Below are positions 9,121 through 17,841 of a DNA stretch of 47,599 bases, one piece after another. The DNA comes from a virus. How positions within the stretch are numbered: position 1 is the first letter of the stretch; each line of letters begins with the position of its first letter. The DNA is taken from IMG/VR virus record IMGVR_UViG_3300043436_004191, positions 1-47,599 of that record; one strand, 5' to 3'. The notes below the pieces were generated by a model that had not been told where the DNA came from, ran no database searches, and worked only from the letters and a program-made list of their open reading frames with translations. The position numbers were made by a program, and so were the translations under genes.

Positions 9121-9489
9121 ATGGCAATAACAATAATTGATATTGATGATTTCAATGGTGAGATCGTACGAGATAATACGACATATACTATACAAGACAA
9201 CAATTTATTGCAAAATTTAACATTATCAAAAACTAGCCTGTGCGGAGGTAAATTTACAGCAGGACATAGTCACAAAGGATTGGATGAAGTATATTATTTT
9301 ATTAAAGGAAACGGCATCATGCGAATCGATGATGAATATACTATAGTTGAACCGGGCAAGATTATCTTAGTACCTGGAGGCGCATTCCATCAAGTAATTA
9401 ATTCAGATGATTCTCACCGATTGGATTTTATTTGTGTATTTCAAAAATATGATCGAAACGATTCATCAGCAACATATATTACTACATGA
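9121..9489 (+). CDS. Cupin-fold protein
   Basis: 122 residues, one cupin barrel. Motif 1 is GHSHKGLDEVYYFIKGNG (two His, Glu) and motif 2 is PGKIILVPGGAFHQVIN (His), the usual four metal ligands of the cupin_2 family. Cupins include sugar isomerases, dioxygenases and binding proteins, and the sequence does not say which. It begins 16 bases after the hairpin behind groEL and overlaps the next gene by ATGA. In phages such proteins may modify sugars or metabolites; unknown here. Confidence 0.8.
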   Translation: MAITIIDIDDFNGEIVRDNTTYTIQDNNLLQNLTLSKTSLCGGKFTAGHSHKGLDEVYYFIKGNGIMRIDDEYTIVEPGKIILVPGGAFHQVINSDDSHRLDFICVFQKYDRNDSSATYITT

Positions 9490-9728
9490 TTATTCCTACA
9501 AACATATTTGTTAACAATGATACTGCGTATATTGTAATAGAAACACAGCCTGTTAGTAAATTCTGTGAATCTGGATCTGCAGAGCCAAGCCTGGATATTG
9601 TAAAATGTTATCGGGATTGGTGTTCTGCAGATCATGTTTTAAAACAGAATGATCGGTTTTTGTTTTGCGAAACCATTCAGGATGCTGAAGTTATTAATGA
9701 GGATACTGGATCGGCAGTTAATGAATAA
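9486..9728 (+). CDS. Small hypothetical protein coupled to the cupin
   Basis: 80 residues with four Cys (FCES, KCYRDWC, FCET), acidic C-terminus. Not recognised. Its ATG overlaps the cupin stop codon (ATGA), so the two are probably translated together and may act in one step. Confidence 0.55.
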   Translation: MIIPTNIFVNNDTAYIVIETQPVSKFCESGSAEPSLDIVKCYRDWCSADHVLKQNDRFLFCETIQDAEVINEDTGSAVNE

Positions 9729-9739
9729 TTCAATATTTT

Positions 9740-9919
9740 ATGTCAGCAATTAAACCTAATAAAAATTTCTATAATGAACCTCCGGATGTCATTAATATAA
9801 AGCCCCAGTATAGTTCATCTACAACTAGATTGCAACCGCACGTGGGATTGATACCAAATAAAAGATTGCGAGATGTATATGAACGATTCTTTAAAGAAAA
9901 AACTAATCAGACTGATTAG
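9740..9919 (+). CDS. Short hypothetical protein
   Basis: 59 residues starting 11 bases after the previous stop. It is basic at the C-terminus (NKRLRDVYERFFKEKTNQTD) and has a proline-rich N-terminus (NEPPDVINIKPQ). Not recognised. Spacing and coding-like composition support it. Confidence 0.5.
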   Translation: MSAIKPNKNFYNEPPDVINIKPQYSSSTTRLQPHVGLIPNKRLRDVYERFFKEKTNQTD

Positions 9920-9920
9920 G

Positions 9921-9934
9921 ATATTTATAAATAA
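9921..9934 (+). promoter_or_regulatory. Late-type promoter candidate
   Basis: GATATTTATAAATAAA just before the secreted-protein pair. It contains TATAAATA, the T4 late promoter box, and matches the GATATTTATAnATAA pattern found before other late genes here. Confidence 0.5.
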
Positions 9935-9945
9935 AAAACAAATCT

Positions 9946-10299
9946 ATGAAAACATTACTATCTTTAACTTTATTACTATTTGTTTCTCTAAACTCATATA
10001 GTATTCCAATAAAACCCAAACCCATTGCAGTTGCCACTATAGACTCAAACTATAGAGTTACAATTCCTGCAATACCAATACAACGATTCTACTATATAAA
10101 CATTTCTCATTTATCTTTTGAAAATGAAGAAGAAGCAATTAAAATATTCAAATACTATCTTACAGCGAATTTAGTTACACCGGTAATTTACTACAAAGAA
10201 AAGTACATTATGCTAGAAATTTTAATAGAATACATTCCTGACGGTTCTGACCATACAGAATTGCAGTTTTATCTTGATCATCTAACAAAACCTAAATAA
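9946..10299 (+). CDS. Small secreted protein with signal peptide
   Basis: 117 residues. MKTLLSLTLLLFVSLNSYSI is a typical signal peptide for Sec export, cut near residue 19. The mature part is beta-rich with an acidic helix (SFENEEEAIKIFKYYL) and no known domain. It lies 12 bases before the 1009-residue secreted protein and is probably in the same operon; it may be a periplasmic partner of that protein. This is inference from position. Confidence 0.6.
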   Translation: MKTLLSLTLLLFVSLNSYSIPIKPKPIAVATIDSNYRVTIPAIPIQRFYYINISHLSFENEEEAIKIFKYYLTANLVTPVIYYKEKYIMLEILIEYIPDGSDHTELQFYLDHLTKPK

Positions 10300-10311
10300 A
10301 TCAATAAAAAT

Positions 10312-13300
10312 ATGAAATTATTAAAATCAATTTTACTGACAGTATTAGCTTTACCATTATTCTTTGGAAATGTTAATGCACAAATAGTAGGCAGCAATTG
10401 CTTTCTAATGGGGATCAACCAAGAAGTTGGAATTCATTCTAATGGATATGAAGGCACTTCACCTGGATCAATTCCTGCTCCCTTCCCAACTCATTATCGA
10501 GGGTTTACTTCACGTTTAGCGTTTTTATCTAATGCGGATTTGAGCGTCCCTTGGTCAACTTCTAACTATATGGGAGATGTAATTATGCCAGGTTCACCCG
10601 AAGGACGTTTCGGAATGGAGGTTGATGGGGTTACACAATTTAACAGTTCTGCGGCTGGATCAGGTATTACAAGTTTTGGTCTTTCAAACTATACGATTTA
10701 CGGAAAATGTAAATCAGTAGATTGGGATGGAATCTACGCTGGTATCCAAATCAACATGAACTATATTATGGATACCACTAAAACGTATTACCGAATTATA
10801 ATTACGTTGACGAACACCAATCCTATTGCTAAAAATAACGTGTTCTTTTACAAATCATTAGACCCAGACAACAATCAAGATGTTGGATGGGGATTTGCAA
10901 CAACAAATACAATTGAAGCTAACCCAACACCTTTCTGCCCTAAATCATTGGTTTCGGCACTTTCTGTAAGTGGTGGTGATACTCCTGCTTGGTTTGGTTT
11001 AGGAGGAATCGGTGCTGATATCCGTGTATCTAGTGGTGGTTTCTTTGTTGAAGATGGTTCTGACGTTTATGATGGAACAGGTCCAATGATTGGTACGCCA
11101 GGTTATGTAACTTTTGCCGATCAAGCAATAGGTATTGCCCACAAAGATATATCTATTGCTGCTGGTGCTTCATCTCAATTTGAATTTGTGGTTGTTATGG
11201 CTGAGGCAGAATTAGAAGAAGCACTTTTAGCTCAATATTATTTAGATTATGATGGTGCCGATCCTTATGCTCTTTGTACATATGAAGTTGAACCTGATAC
11301 ATTATATCAAGATTGCGCTGGCTCAACTACCCTATCGCTCACTGGTCCAATGTTAGGTTCTTATACTTGGACTTGGACTGACGCTATTACTGGTGAAATT
11401 GTTGGAACAGGTCCAGAAATTGAAGTGACACCTGCTGGAACAACTCATTATATTTGTACCGGAGTGCCAATTGGTGATTGTTTTATATTAGATATTGTTC
11501 GTGAGGTGGTGGTAGTTGCAACAGGAATAGGTCCTGACATGGTAATTGCGCCAATCGGTCCGCAATGTGGTTCATTTGATCTGGGAGATTTAGTAATAAC
11601 TGATTTAGAAGGAATCCCTGGAACTTTCATTGAATTTTACACTGAAGAGCCTGATGGTATAGATGACCCTACGGATATTTGGCCTGGTGGTCCAATTGGT
11701 CCAACAGACGAAATTTGGGTATTAATGGGAGATCCAACGGGTGGTTGTTATGATGTCGAGTTACTAGACATAGATTTTATTGAAATTAGCGCTGGTGAAG
11801 ATAACGTACCTTTCTTATTGTGCAACAGCGGATTTTTGACCGTAGATGCTTTTGATTTCTTAGTAGACACTATATTAATCGAGGATGGATTTATATGGGA
11901 AGAAGTTATTCCAACTGGAGGCGCGTTTAACCCTTTAACGGGTGTTTTTGATCCTACTGGATTGCCTGCTGGCGACTATGTTTTAAGATTTATAGCAACT
12001 GGCGGTGATTTGTGTGATAACGATACCTCACTTCATACAATAACCGTTTATGATCAGCCAAGTGCTGGTGCTGACGGAGATGGAGACATTTGTAATGAGC
12101 CAGGTCTGTTCTTCGACTTAAACACATTACTTTCTGGACATGATGGTGGTGGAGCTTGGTCTGAGATAACTGCTACTGGTGGTGCTTTTGACGAAGCTAC
12201 AGGTGTTTTAACAGTAGGTGGCGGAATTGCTGCTGGTGATTATACATTTGAATATAAAGTGATTGGAACAGCTCCTTGTATTGACGATGTATCTTCATTC
12301 ACAATTACAGTGCTTCCTGAGCCTGCTGTTGATGCAGGTCCTGATCAATTGGTTTGTATCGGTGATGAAACTTCAGTAACTGCTTCTGGTGATCCAGCAA
12401 CTTATACTTGGACTCCAGGAGGTATCTTTAACGGTGTTCCTTTTACACCAGGATTATTGACCTTAACTTACACTGTTTTGGCTACTGATGCAAATGGATG
12501 TATTAACACGGATGATTTGGAAATCACGGTTTACCCGCTTCCAGTAATTTCATTTACTGCTTCTGATTTAGAAGGATGTACACCTTTCAATGTAAATTTT
12601 ACAATCGTTTCGGATATTGAAATCGTAACTACTGATTGGTTCTTTGGAGATGGTGACATCGCAACTGGTGTTACCTTCCCTACGACATCACATACGTACT
12701 TGTTTGGTGGGTTATATGATGTACGAGCAACAGTAACTGATATTTATGGATGTGTTAGTTCAGTTGAATACAATGACTATATCACTGTAGAAAATCAGCC
12801 GATTGCAGCCTTCCAAATGAATCCAACTTCAGTTTTCACTGACGATACAGAAGTTAATTTGATTAATCAATCACTTTATGCTTCTGATTATATCTGGAAT
12901 TTGTGGTACATTTCTTTTTTAAGCAATGAAGTGAATCCTATCCACTTCTTCCCAGATGATATTGGAGATGTTTTCTATCCAGTTACATTAATTGCTAGTA
13001 ACTATTTAGGATGTGCTGATACAGTAACACAATTTATGAACGTAAAAGGAATCATCTTATTCTATATTCCTAATACCTTTACTCCAGATGGTGACGAATC
13101 TAATAACGTCTTTAAACCAGTTTTTGTTTCAGGATATGATCCATATGATTTTCATTTAATGATTTTTAACCGTTGGGGTGAAATTATTTTTGAATCATAT
13201 GATGTCAATGGTGCATGGGATGGAACTTATGGTACACGTGAAATAGTTCAAGATGGAGTTTATCCTTGGCAGATTGATTTTAAAGAACTACACACCGACA

Positions 13301-13341
13301 AACGACATACACATAAAGGGCATGTTACCGTGACACGGTAA
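10312..13341 (+). CDS. Large surface protein with PKD/Ig-like repeats and type IX secretion (type B) C-terminal domain
   Basis: 1009 residues. Residues 1-23 are a signal peptide ending FFGNVNA-Q. Residues ~24-300 form a beta-rich domain of unknown type. Then come Ig/PKD-like repeats; the clearest PKD unit carries WFFGDGDIATG and SHTYLFGGLYDVRATVTD near residue 780. The last ~95 residues (YIPNTFTPDGDESNN, then VFKPVF, FNRWGEIIFES, WDGTYG, VQDGVYPWQIDFK and GHVTVTR) are a gliding-motility-associated C-terminal domain, the sorting signal for the Bacteroidota type IX secretion system. It should be secreted and attached to the cell surface of the host, or used as a virion adhesin. Base composition is visibly more GC-rich, with GGT/GCT/ACT codons unlike its neighbours, which suggests recent gain from a host. 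Confidence 0.88.
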   Translation: MKLLKSILLTVLALPLFFGNVNAQIVGSNCFLMGINQEVGIHSNGYEGTSPGSIPAPFPTHYRGFTSRLAFLSNADLSVPWSTSNYMGDVIMPGSPEGRFGMEVDGVTQFNSSAAGSGITSFGLSNYTIYGKCKSVDWDGIYAGIQINMNYIMDTTKTYYRIIITLTNTNPIAKNNVFFYKSLDPDNNQDVGWGFATTNTIEANPTPFCPKSLVSALSVSGGDTPAWFGLGGIGADIRVSSGGFFVEDGSDVYDGTGPMIGTPGYVTFADQAIGIAHKDISIAAGASSQFEFVVVMAEAELEEALLAQYYLDYDGADPYALCTYEVEPDTLYQDCAGSTTLSLTGPMLGSYTWTWTDAITGEIVGTGPEIEVTPAGTTHYICTGVPIGDCFILDIVREVVVVATGIGPDMVIAPIGPQCGSFDLGDLVITDLEGIPGTFIEFYTEEPDGIDDPTDIWPGGPIGPTDEIWVLMGDPTGGCYDVELLDIDFIEISAGEDNVPFLLCNSGFLTVDAFDFLVDTILIEDGFIWEEVIPTGGAFNPLTGVFDPTGLPAGDYVLRFIATGGDLCDNDTSLHTITVYDQPSAGADGDGDICNEPGLFFDLNTLLSGHDGGGAWSEITATGGAFDEATGVLTVGGGIAAGDYTFEYKVIGTAPCIDDVSSFTITVLPEPAVDAGPDQLVCIGDETSVTASGDPATYTWTPGGIFNGVPFTPGLLTLTYTVLATDANGCINTDDLEITVYPLPVISFTASDLEGCTPFNVNFTIVSDIEIVTTDWFFGDGDIATGVTFPTTSHTYLFGGLYDVRATVTDIYGCVSSVEYNDYITVENQPIAAFQMNPTSVFTDDTEVNLINQSLYASDYIWNLWYISFLSNEVNPIHFFPDDIGDVFYPVTLIASNYLGCADTVTQFMNVKGIILFYIPNTFTPDGDESNNVFKPVFVSGYDPYDFHLMIFNRWGEIIFESYDVNGAWDGTYGTREIVQDGVYPWQIDFKELHTDKRHTHKGHVTVTR

Positions 13342-13370
13342 TTGTATTATGAAAAATCTTACTTAAAAGG

Positions 13371-13402
13371 TTTGGTTAATTGAAATAAATTTCGTATATT
13401 TA
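13371..13402 (+). promoter_or_regulatory. Bacteroidota-type promoter
   Basis: TTTG (13371-13374), 20 nt, TATATTTA (13395-13402). This fits the TTTG / TAnnTTTG pattern of Bacteroidota vegetative promoters. It starts the rightward block after the secreted-protein operon. Confidence 0.7.
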
Positions 13403-13430
13403 AACTATAAGAAATAAAAAGATAGGTTAT

Positions 13431-13682
13431 ATGGAAAATTTCAGAAACGCAATACTGATAGTTCTTGGTACTGCTTTAATATACGCTCTAATCAGACACT
13501 TTGTTAAGCAGGATGAGATGCAATGTGATGCGGTAGTGTTTCTTGAGGGTGAATTGAGTATAGACGTAAGGGAGGTTACCTTCTACGATAGTAACACGTC
13601 TACCATTCACTTATGCGATGGAGAAATTCTACGAATGCCAACTAAAAGCATAATTAAAATTGTAGATAAAGATGTTCAATAA
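13431..13682 (+). CDS. Small membrane-anchored protein
   Basis: 83 residues. Residues ~6-22 (NAILIVLGTALIYALI) form one membrane helix, followed by a soluble beta-rich part. The ribosome site is GATAGGTTAT. It overlaps the next gene by 11 bases. Function unknown. Confidence 0.55.
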   Translation: MENFRNAILIVLGTALIYALIRHFVKQDEMQCDAVVFLEGELSIDVREVTFYDSNTSTIHLCDGEILRMPTKSIIKIVDKDVQ

Positions 13683-14244
13683 GATAGGAGCATGGTGGCG
13701 ATGGAATGGTCGCTACATGCACAAAGAGTTTGCTAGAGGAGTAAAAAATCTATGGAGATGGTTTCCAACTATTTGGAAAGATCGTGATTGGGATGGTCAC
13801 TACATATACGAACTACTTCGTAAGAAAATAGAGTTCCAAGCTGATTACATTGGTAGAAGAGACTTTCATACAGAAGCTAAACGCGATGCTGAGCGAATGA
13901 GACTAGTTGCTAGGTTAATTAAGCTTCAGCAAGATGAAACTTATGCAATGGAGTACATGGATTACGAGACCACTGAAATTTGGTTTGAGCCTTGTAAAGA
14001 TAAACCAGACTTTTCGGAGATGAAATCTAAAACGACAGAAGAGAAGTATGACGAGTTCTTTAGCAAATATCCTAGACAACACAAAAGAGCGTTGAGTGGT
14101 GATCTGAATAGGTTCAAAAGATCGAAGATTGATCCGGAGAATAAACACCTACTTGCAATGGAAATTTCACACGGTAACCAAGAACGATGCCGAAAGCTAA
14201 TCTTCAGTATCATGCACGATCACATTGAAAGATGGTGGGACTAA
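13672..14244 (+). CDS. Conserved phage hypothetical protein (WFPxIWKDRDWD family)
   Basis: 190 residues. The segment WRWFPTIWKDRDWDGHYIYE, with LLRKKIEFQADYI after it, is a block I recognise from many phage proteins of unknown function, as are the central EAKRDAERMRLVARLIKL and the C-terminal HDHIERWWD. It is soluble, helical and Trp-rich. Context is early/middle metabolism genes. Confidence 0.65.
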   Translation: MFNKIGAWWRWNGRYMHKEFARGVKNLWRWFPTIWKDRDWDGHYIYELLRKKIEFQADYIGRRDFHTEAKRDAERMRLVARLIKLQQDETYAMEYMDYETTEIWFEPCKDKPDFSEMKSKTTEEKYDEFFSKYPRQHKRALSGDLNRFKRSKIDPENKHLLAMEISHGNQERCRKLIFSIMHDHIERWWD

Positions 14245-14281
14245 TGTAAAAGTACAAAAAATTTTTATTTTAAAAAACAAT

Positions 14282-14980
14282 ATGAAAAATATACACATAT
14301 TACCAACATCGCAACTAAGTAGATTGGTTAAAATCTACAATGAAGCAGATAAAAAATTATTTGAATTAAAATTAAACATTGAAGTAAACGACAACTTTAA
14401 AGAATACCAAAACATCTACATCACTTCTGATGAAGAAATTAAAGAAGAAGATTGGTGCTTAGATATTTTTTTACAAGCTATATTTCAAGCAAATAGTTTT
14501 ATAGGTATAAAAACTAAAAACACAGCAAGAAAAATCATTCTAACAACAGACCAAGACTTAATTGCAGATGGTGTTCAAGCTATTGATGATGAGTTTTTAG
14601 AATGGTTTATTAAGAATCCAAGTTGTGAGGAGGTTAAAATAGAATCTTGGCAAACTAAAGGTGAATGGGAATTGGATTACAAAATCATCATTCCAAAAGA
14701 AGAACCTAAACAAGAACCGCTTGAAGAAGTTGCTGAAAAAGTATTAGCTAACAACATTGATGGATTAAGAGATGCTTTACAAGATGATGATTTATTTTTA
14801 TTTTACAAAGGAGTTATTCAATGCTATGGAGAAGCTATGGCTAATTACCAAGCAAAAAGAATGTATAGTGCGGAAGATATGACAGAAGCATTTATTGCTT
14901 GTTGGAAAGCAAATGTTCCTGATGGAATTGAATGCAAAGTATCATTTAATGAATGGTTTGAACAATTTAAAAAGAAATAG
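14282..14980 (+). CDS. Conserved hypothetical protein of Bacteroidota phages and hosts
   Basis: 232 residues. The ATG at 14282 is chosen over one at 14225 that lies inside the previous gene. Residues ~1-150 (HILPTSQLSRLVKIY, NIYITSDEEIKEEDWCLDIF, KIILTTDQDLIADGVQAIDD, EFLEWFIKNPSCEEV) form a block common in flavobacterial phage and plasmid genes of unknown role. A charged linker (PKEEPKQEPLEE) leads to a C-terminal helical domain, AEDMTEAFIACWKANVPDGI. No catalytic motif recognised. Confidence 0.65.
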   Translation: MKNIHILPTSQLSRLVKIYNEADKKLFELKLNIEVNDNFKEYQNIYITSDEEIKEEDWCLDIFLQAIFQANSFIGIKTKNTARKIILTTDQDLIADGVQAIDDEFLEWFIKNPSCEEVKIESWQTKGEWELDYKIIIPKEEPKQEPLEEVAEKVLANNIDGLRDALQDDDLFLFYKGVIQCYGEAMANYQAKRMYSAEDMTEAFIACWKANVPDGIECKVSFNEWFEQFKKK

Positions 14981-15023
14981 GAATATGAGAGTAGAAAATA
15001 AGCTCTAAAGAACTATTGAATAT

Positions 15024-15605
15024 ATGGCAAAGTTATATTTTAGATACTCAACAATGGCTTCTGGTAAATCTTTAGATCTACTAAAGACAGCATACAACTA
15101 CGAAGAACGAGAAAAGACGGTAGTGTTAATCACATCTAGGATGGATGATAGATTTGGTAAAGGTTTCATTTCATCTAGAGTAGGCACTCCATTTAAAAGA
15201 GAAGCAGAAACATTCTCAAAAACAACAGACCTACATCAACTAGTACAAGATAAATATAAAGATGTTAGCTGTGTGTTTGTAGATGAGTCTCAATTTTTAA
15301 CCAAAAAACAAGTATGGCAATTAACTGATATTGTAGATGAAATGCACTGTGATGTTATTGCTTATGGACTACGAAGTGATTTTAGAGGTGAACCATTTAT
15401 AGGATCAACCTACCTAATGACACTATCCGATGACATACAAGAACTTAAAACGGTATGCACCTATGGAGATAGAGCTACCATGAATATGCGAATCCAGGAA
15501 GGCCTTCCTATATTTGATGGAGACACAGTTTTAATAGGTGGCAATGATTCATATATTCCTGTGTGTAGAGAGTATTATAAAAAAATGAGAAACCTGCATT
15601 CATAA
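15024..15605 (+). CDS. tdk: Thymidine kinase
   Basis: 193 residues, the usual length. It phosphorylates thymidine to dTMP with ATP, feeding phage DNA synthesis. Visible are the P-loop in FRYSTMASGKSLDLL, the CVFVDESQFL Walker B, the lasso-region YGLRSDFRGEPF, and YIPVCREYYKK near the end. The zinc-site pair that is normally CxxC reads VCTYGDRA, so one Cys is missing; C-terminal VCREY likewise keeps only one. The zinc lobe may be altered. It has a partner, thyA, about 4 kb downstream. Confidence 0.92.
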   Translation: MAKLYFRYSTMASGKSLDLLKTAYNYEEREKTVVLITSRMDDRFGKGFISSRVGTPFKREAETFSKTTDLHQLVQDKYKDVSCVFVDESQFLTKKQVWQLTDIVDEMHCDVIAYGLRSDFRGEPFIGSTYLMTLSDDIQELKTVCTYGDRATMNMRIQEGLPIFDGDTVLIGGNDSYIPVCREYYKKMRNLHS

Positions 15606-15606
15606 A

Positions 15607-15638
15607 TTTGGATATATGAAATAAGTTTCGTATATTTA
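15607..15638 (+). promoter_or_regulatory. Bacteroidota-type promoter
   Basis: TTTG (15607-15610), 20 nt, TATATTTA (15631-15638), followed by AAAAAGATAGGTT before the next ATG. Same spacing as the other early promoters. Confidence 0.7.
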
Positions 15639-15661
15639 CGATATAAATAAAAAGATAGGTT

Positions 15662-16264
15662 ATGATAGAAAATTTAGAACTAGTTAAACCTTTACTTAAT
15701 TTTGAAGAAAAAGGTGATTTTTACATGCTCTATATATTTAAGCGCAAGAAAGATCAACCCGAAGACGAACGTGATAACCATCAATCTGTACGTACAATAA
15801 GATCTTATTGTATTAAATCAATTGAGCAATTAGAATCAAAATATGAGGAGATACAATTGCTGTGTGAGATGTTTAAGGCAAGAGCTTATATTCATATACA
15901 AAAACAAAATCATAAGGATGTTTCTTTAAATATGATGGTTGCCTTAGCTCAACGTATTCAAGATGGAAACCTAGAACAACAAAACTTATTTGATTCAGTA
16001 GTAGGACAACTTAAAACTTATGAAAAAAGATGGATTGTAGATGTTGATACCAAAGATATTCAAGAGCTGCGAAACATTCAAGTAACTGTTAACCGATGCA
16101 AGCCCGAAGGACCTAAAACTAAGTTTTTAATTCCAACTAAAAGTGGATATCATTTAATCACTGATAGGTTTGATGTAATGGAGTTTAAGAAATATTATCC
16201 GGAAGTTGATATCCAAAAAAAGAATCCGACGTTATTATATCATCCGAATAGTTTGGATTCCTAA
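15662..16264 (+). CDS. Conserved phage protein, possibly primase-like
   Basis: 200 residues. RWIVDVDTKD (two acidic residues in a beta strand) followed by TKFLIPTKSGYHLITDRFDV recalls the D-x-D and sK-x-G-x-H elements of archaeo-eukaryotic-type primases, and I have seen similar proteins in phages of Bacteroidota. The N-terminal half is helical (IKSIEQLESKYEEIQLLCEM). The match is by eye and partial, so a nucleotidyl-transfer role is only a suggestion. Confidence 0.5.
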   Translation: MIENLELVKPLLNFEEKGDFYMLYIFKRKKDQPEDERDNHQSVRTIRSYCIKSIEQLESKYEEIQLLCEMFKARAYIHIQKQNHKDVSLNMMVALAQRIQDGNLEQQNLFDSVVGQLKTYEKRWIVDVDTKDIQELRNIQVTVNRCKPEGPKTKFLIPTKSGYHLITDRFDVMEFKKYYPEVDIQKKNPTLLYHPNSLDS

Positions 16265-16283
16265 AAAATCTTTCGTATATTTA
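16252..16283 (+). promoter_or_regulatory. Bacteroidota-type promoter overlapping gene end
   Basis: TTTG (16252-16255, inside the last codons of the preceding gene), 20 nt, TATATTTA (16276-16283). Drives the first repeat-family gene. Confidence 0.65.
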
Positions 16284-16331
16284 CAATATAAATAAAAAGT
16301 AGGATTTGAATTTAAAATTAAGAAATAAGTT

Positions 16332-16646
16332 ATGAAAACAATAGCAAAACAATTGAATGTAAAAGATTTTCCATTTGTAATTAAAGATAAAAATAATAAT
16401 GAAATTTATTGTGAAACTTCAACGGGTTATTGGTGCAAACGTGAATTTAATAAAAATAATAACCGAATTTATTGTGAAACCTCAAATGGTTATTGGTGCA
16501 AACAAGAATTTGATAAAAACAATAACCAAATTTATTTTAAAGATTCAAATGGTTCTATTATTGACAATCGTCCAAAGTCAACACCCGAATACACAATGGA
16601 TGAGTTAATTGCAAAAGTAGGATTTGAATTCAAAATTAAAAAATAA
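16332..16646 (+). CDS. 22-residue-repeat protein, paralogue 1 of 5
   Basis: 104 residues. An N-terminal cap (MKTIAKQLNVKDFPFVIKD) is followed by three repeats of the form (E/K)(F/Y)(D/N)KNNNxIYxExSxGxW, and a C-terminal cap DNRPKSTPEYTMDEL ending FKIKK. The repeats resemble the WxxEYDxxGNxIYYExSxG units of phage and Bacteroidota proteins, predicted to be beta-hairpins. Paralogues are at 27116, 27537, 31197 and 31516. Function unknown; AT-rich DNA repeats underlie the units. Confidence 0.65.
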   Translation: MKTIAKQLNVKDFPFVIKDKNNNEIYCETSTGYWCKREFNKNNNRIYCETSNGYWCKQEFDKNNNQIYFKDSNGSIIDNRPKSTPEYTMDELIAKVGFEFKIKK

Positions 16647-16673
16647 AAAAGTTTAAACAAATCTGGTAGAAGA

Positions 16674-16705
16674 CTAGGAATATTGTAATATTATTCTTAT
16701 CTTTA
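16674..16705 (+). promoter_or_regulatory. Early array-type promoter
   Basis: CTAG (16674-16677), 20 nt, TATCTTTA (16698-16705), preceded by GTTTAAAC. First member of the CTAG promoter family that fills 25-32 kb. Confidence 0.65.
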
Positions 16706-16729
16706 AGTATATAAAAGCTATTAAAAAAT

Positions 16730-17449
16730 ATGATGCGAATAACATTATTAAGCGATTCACATAATAAACACCATGAGATAACTAATGATCTACCAGGTGG
16801 CGACTTATTAATCCATGCTGGCGATTTTATGAACTCAGGTTATAGCCAATACGAAGCAGAAGACTTCTTCAATTGGTTTGATAAAATCAACAACTATGAT
16901 ACAAAGGTCCTAATTGCAGGTAACCATGATCGCCTAATGCAGGATAGATCAGATGAGGTAAAAGGCATCTTAACTGGATATAAAACCATCGAGTATCTTC
17001 AAGATGAAGATTTAGTGCTATACTATGATGGACACAATGGAGATAGGCCCGAAGACAACATTCGCATATACGGTTCACCTTGGCAACCTTATTTTCATAA
17101 TTGGGCATTTAATTTACCTAGAAATGGTGAAGAGTTACAAGCTAAGTGGGAAGCAATTCCAACCAACACTGATATCCTAGTAACACACGGACCTGCTCAG
17201 ACATACTTAGATGCAGCCGGTGCTCCTTACAATACTCCGCTATTAGGATGTGAGTTATTGAAAGAGCGTATTGAATTAATCAAACCTAAGATTCATGTGT
17301 GTGGTCACATTCATGGCGGGTATGGTTATTACTTTAATGGACATACTCATTTCTTTAATGCCTCATTGCTTAATGAACAATACAATTATACAAATAAACC
17401 ATTCACATTTGATTGGAATAAAGACACAAATATAATAGAATTTTTATGA
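16730..17449 (+). CDS. Calcineurin-like metallophosphoesterase
   Basis: 239 residues. All metal-binding motifs are present in order: LLSDSHNKH (DxH), HAGDFMNSG (GD), AGNHDRLM (GNHD), VTHGPAQ and VCGHIHGGYG (GHxH). The family cuts phosphomonoester or diester bonds; here the compact form resembles small cytosolic phosphatases or cyclic-nucleotide phosphodiesterases. A second ATG directly follows the first codon. It overlaps the next gene by four bases. In a phage it could act on host signalling nucleotides or nucleic-acid ends; substrate not readable. Confidence 0.88.
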   Translation: MMRITLLSDSHNKHHEITNDLPGGDLLIHAGDFMNSGYSQYEAEDFFNWFDKINNYDTKVLIAGNHDRLMQDRSDEVKGILTGYKTIEYLQDEDLVLYYDGHNGDRPEDNIRIYGSPWQPYFHNWAFNLPRNGEELQAKWEAIPTNTDILVTHGPAQTYLDAAGAPYNTPLLGCELLKERIELIKPKIHVCGHIHGGYGYYFNGHTHFFNASLLNEQYNYTNKPFTFDWNKDTNIIEFL

Positions 17450-17817
17450 GTAAAATACCAAACAGAGGAATACCAATGGCATTAACTGAAGATAATGTCT
17501 TGAAGATTGCTGTTGAGCAAGGAGTAATTGAAAACGAATTTAATTGGAAATTAGTTCGAGACCGAGATGGACTAACCAATCAATCTAAAGAGGTAACATG
17601 GATTGAATGGAATGAAGATGGGACCTTTAAAGCAAAACACAATGAACCTGCTATTGGGCTTTCATTGCTTATGTCTCCGCTTAATGCTCATGGCTATACA
17701 TGGCAGTGTACTAGTGTAACTGAGATTGTTGAGGAGCGGCTTGATGATGGGTATATTAAGTTTAAAACAGAAAATAGTACATATGAACTATTTAAAATGC
17801 ATAGTAAAATCAAATAA
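17446..17817 (+). CDS. Hypothetical protein coupled to the phosphoesterase
   Basis: 123 residues, beta-rich, with EVTWIEWNEDGTFKAKHNEP and GLSLLMSPLNAHGYTWQC. Similar small proteins occur in Bacteroidota phages without a named function. The start overlaps the preceding stop (ATGA). Confidence 0.55.
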   Translation: MSKIPNRGIPMALTEDNVLKIAVEQGVIENEFNWKLVRDRDGLTNQSKEVTWIEWNEDGTFKAKHNEPAIGLSLLMSPLNAHGYTWQCTSVTEIVEERLDDGYIKFKTENSTYELFKMHSKIK

Positions 17818-17841
17818 TAATTCTTTATAATAATATAAGTT

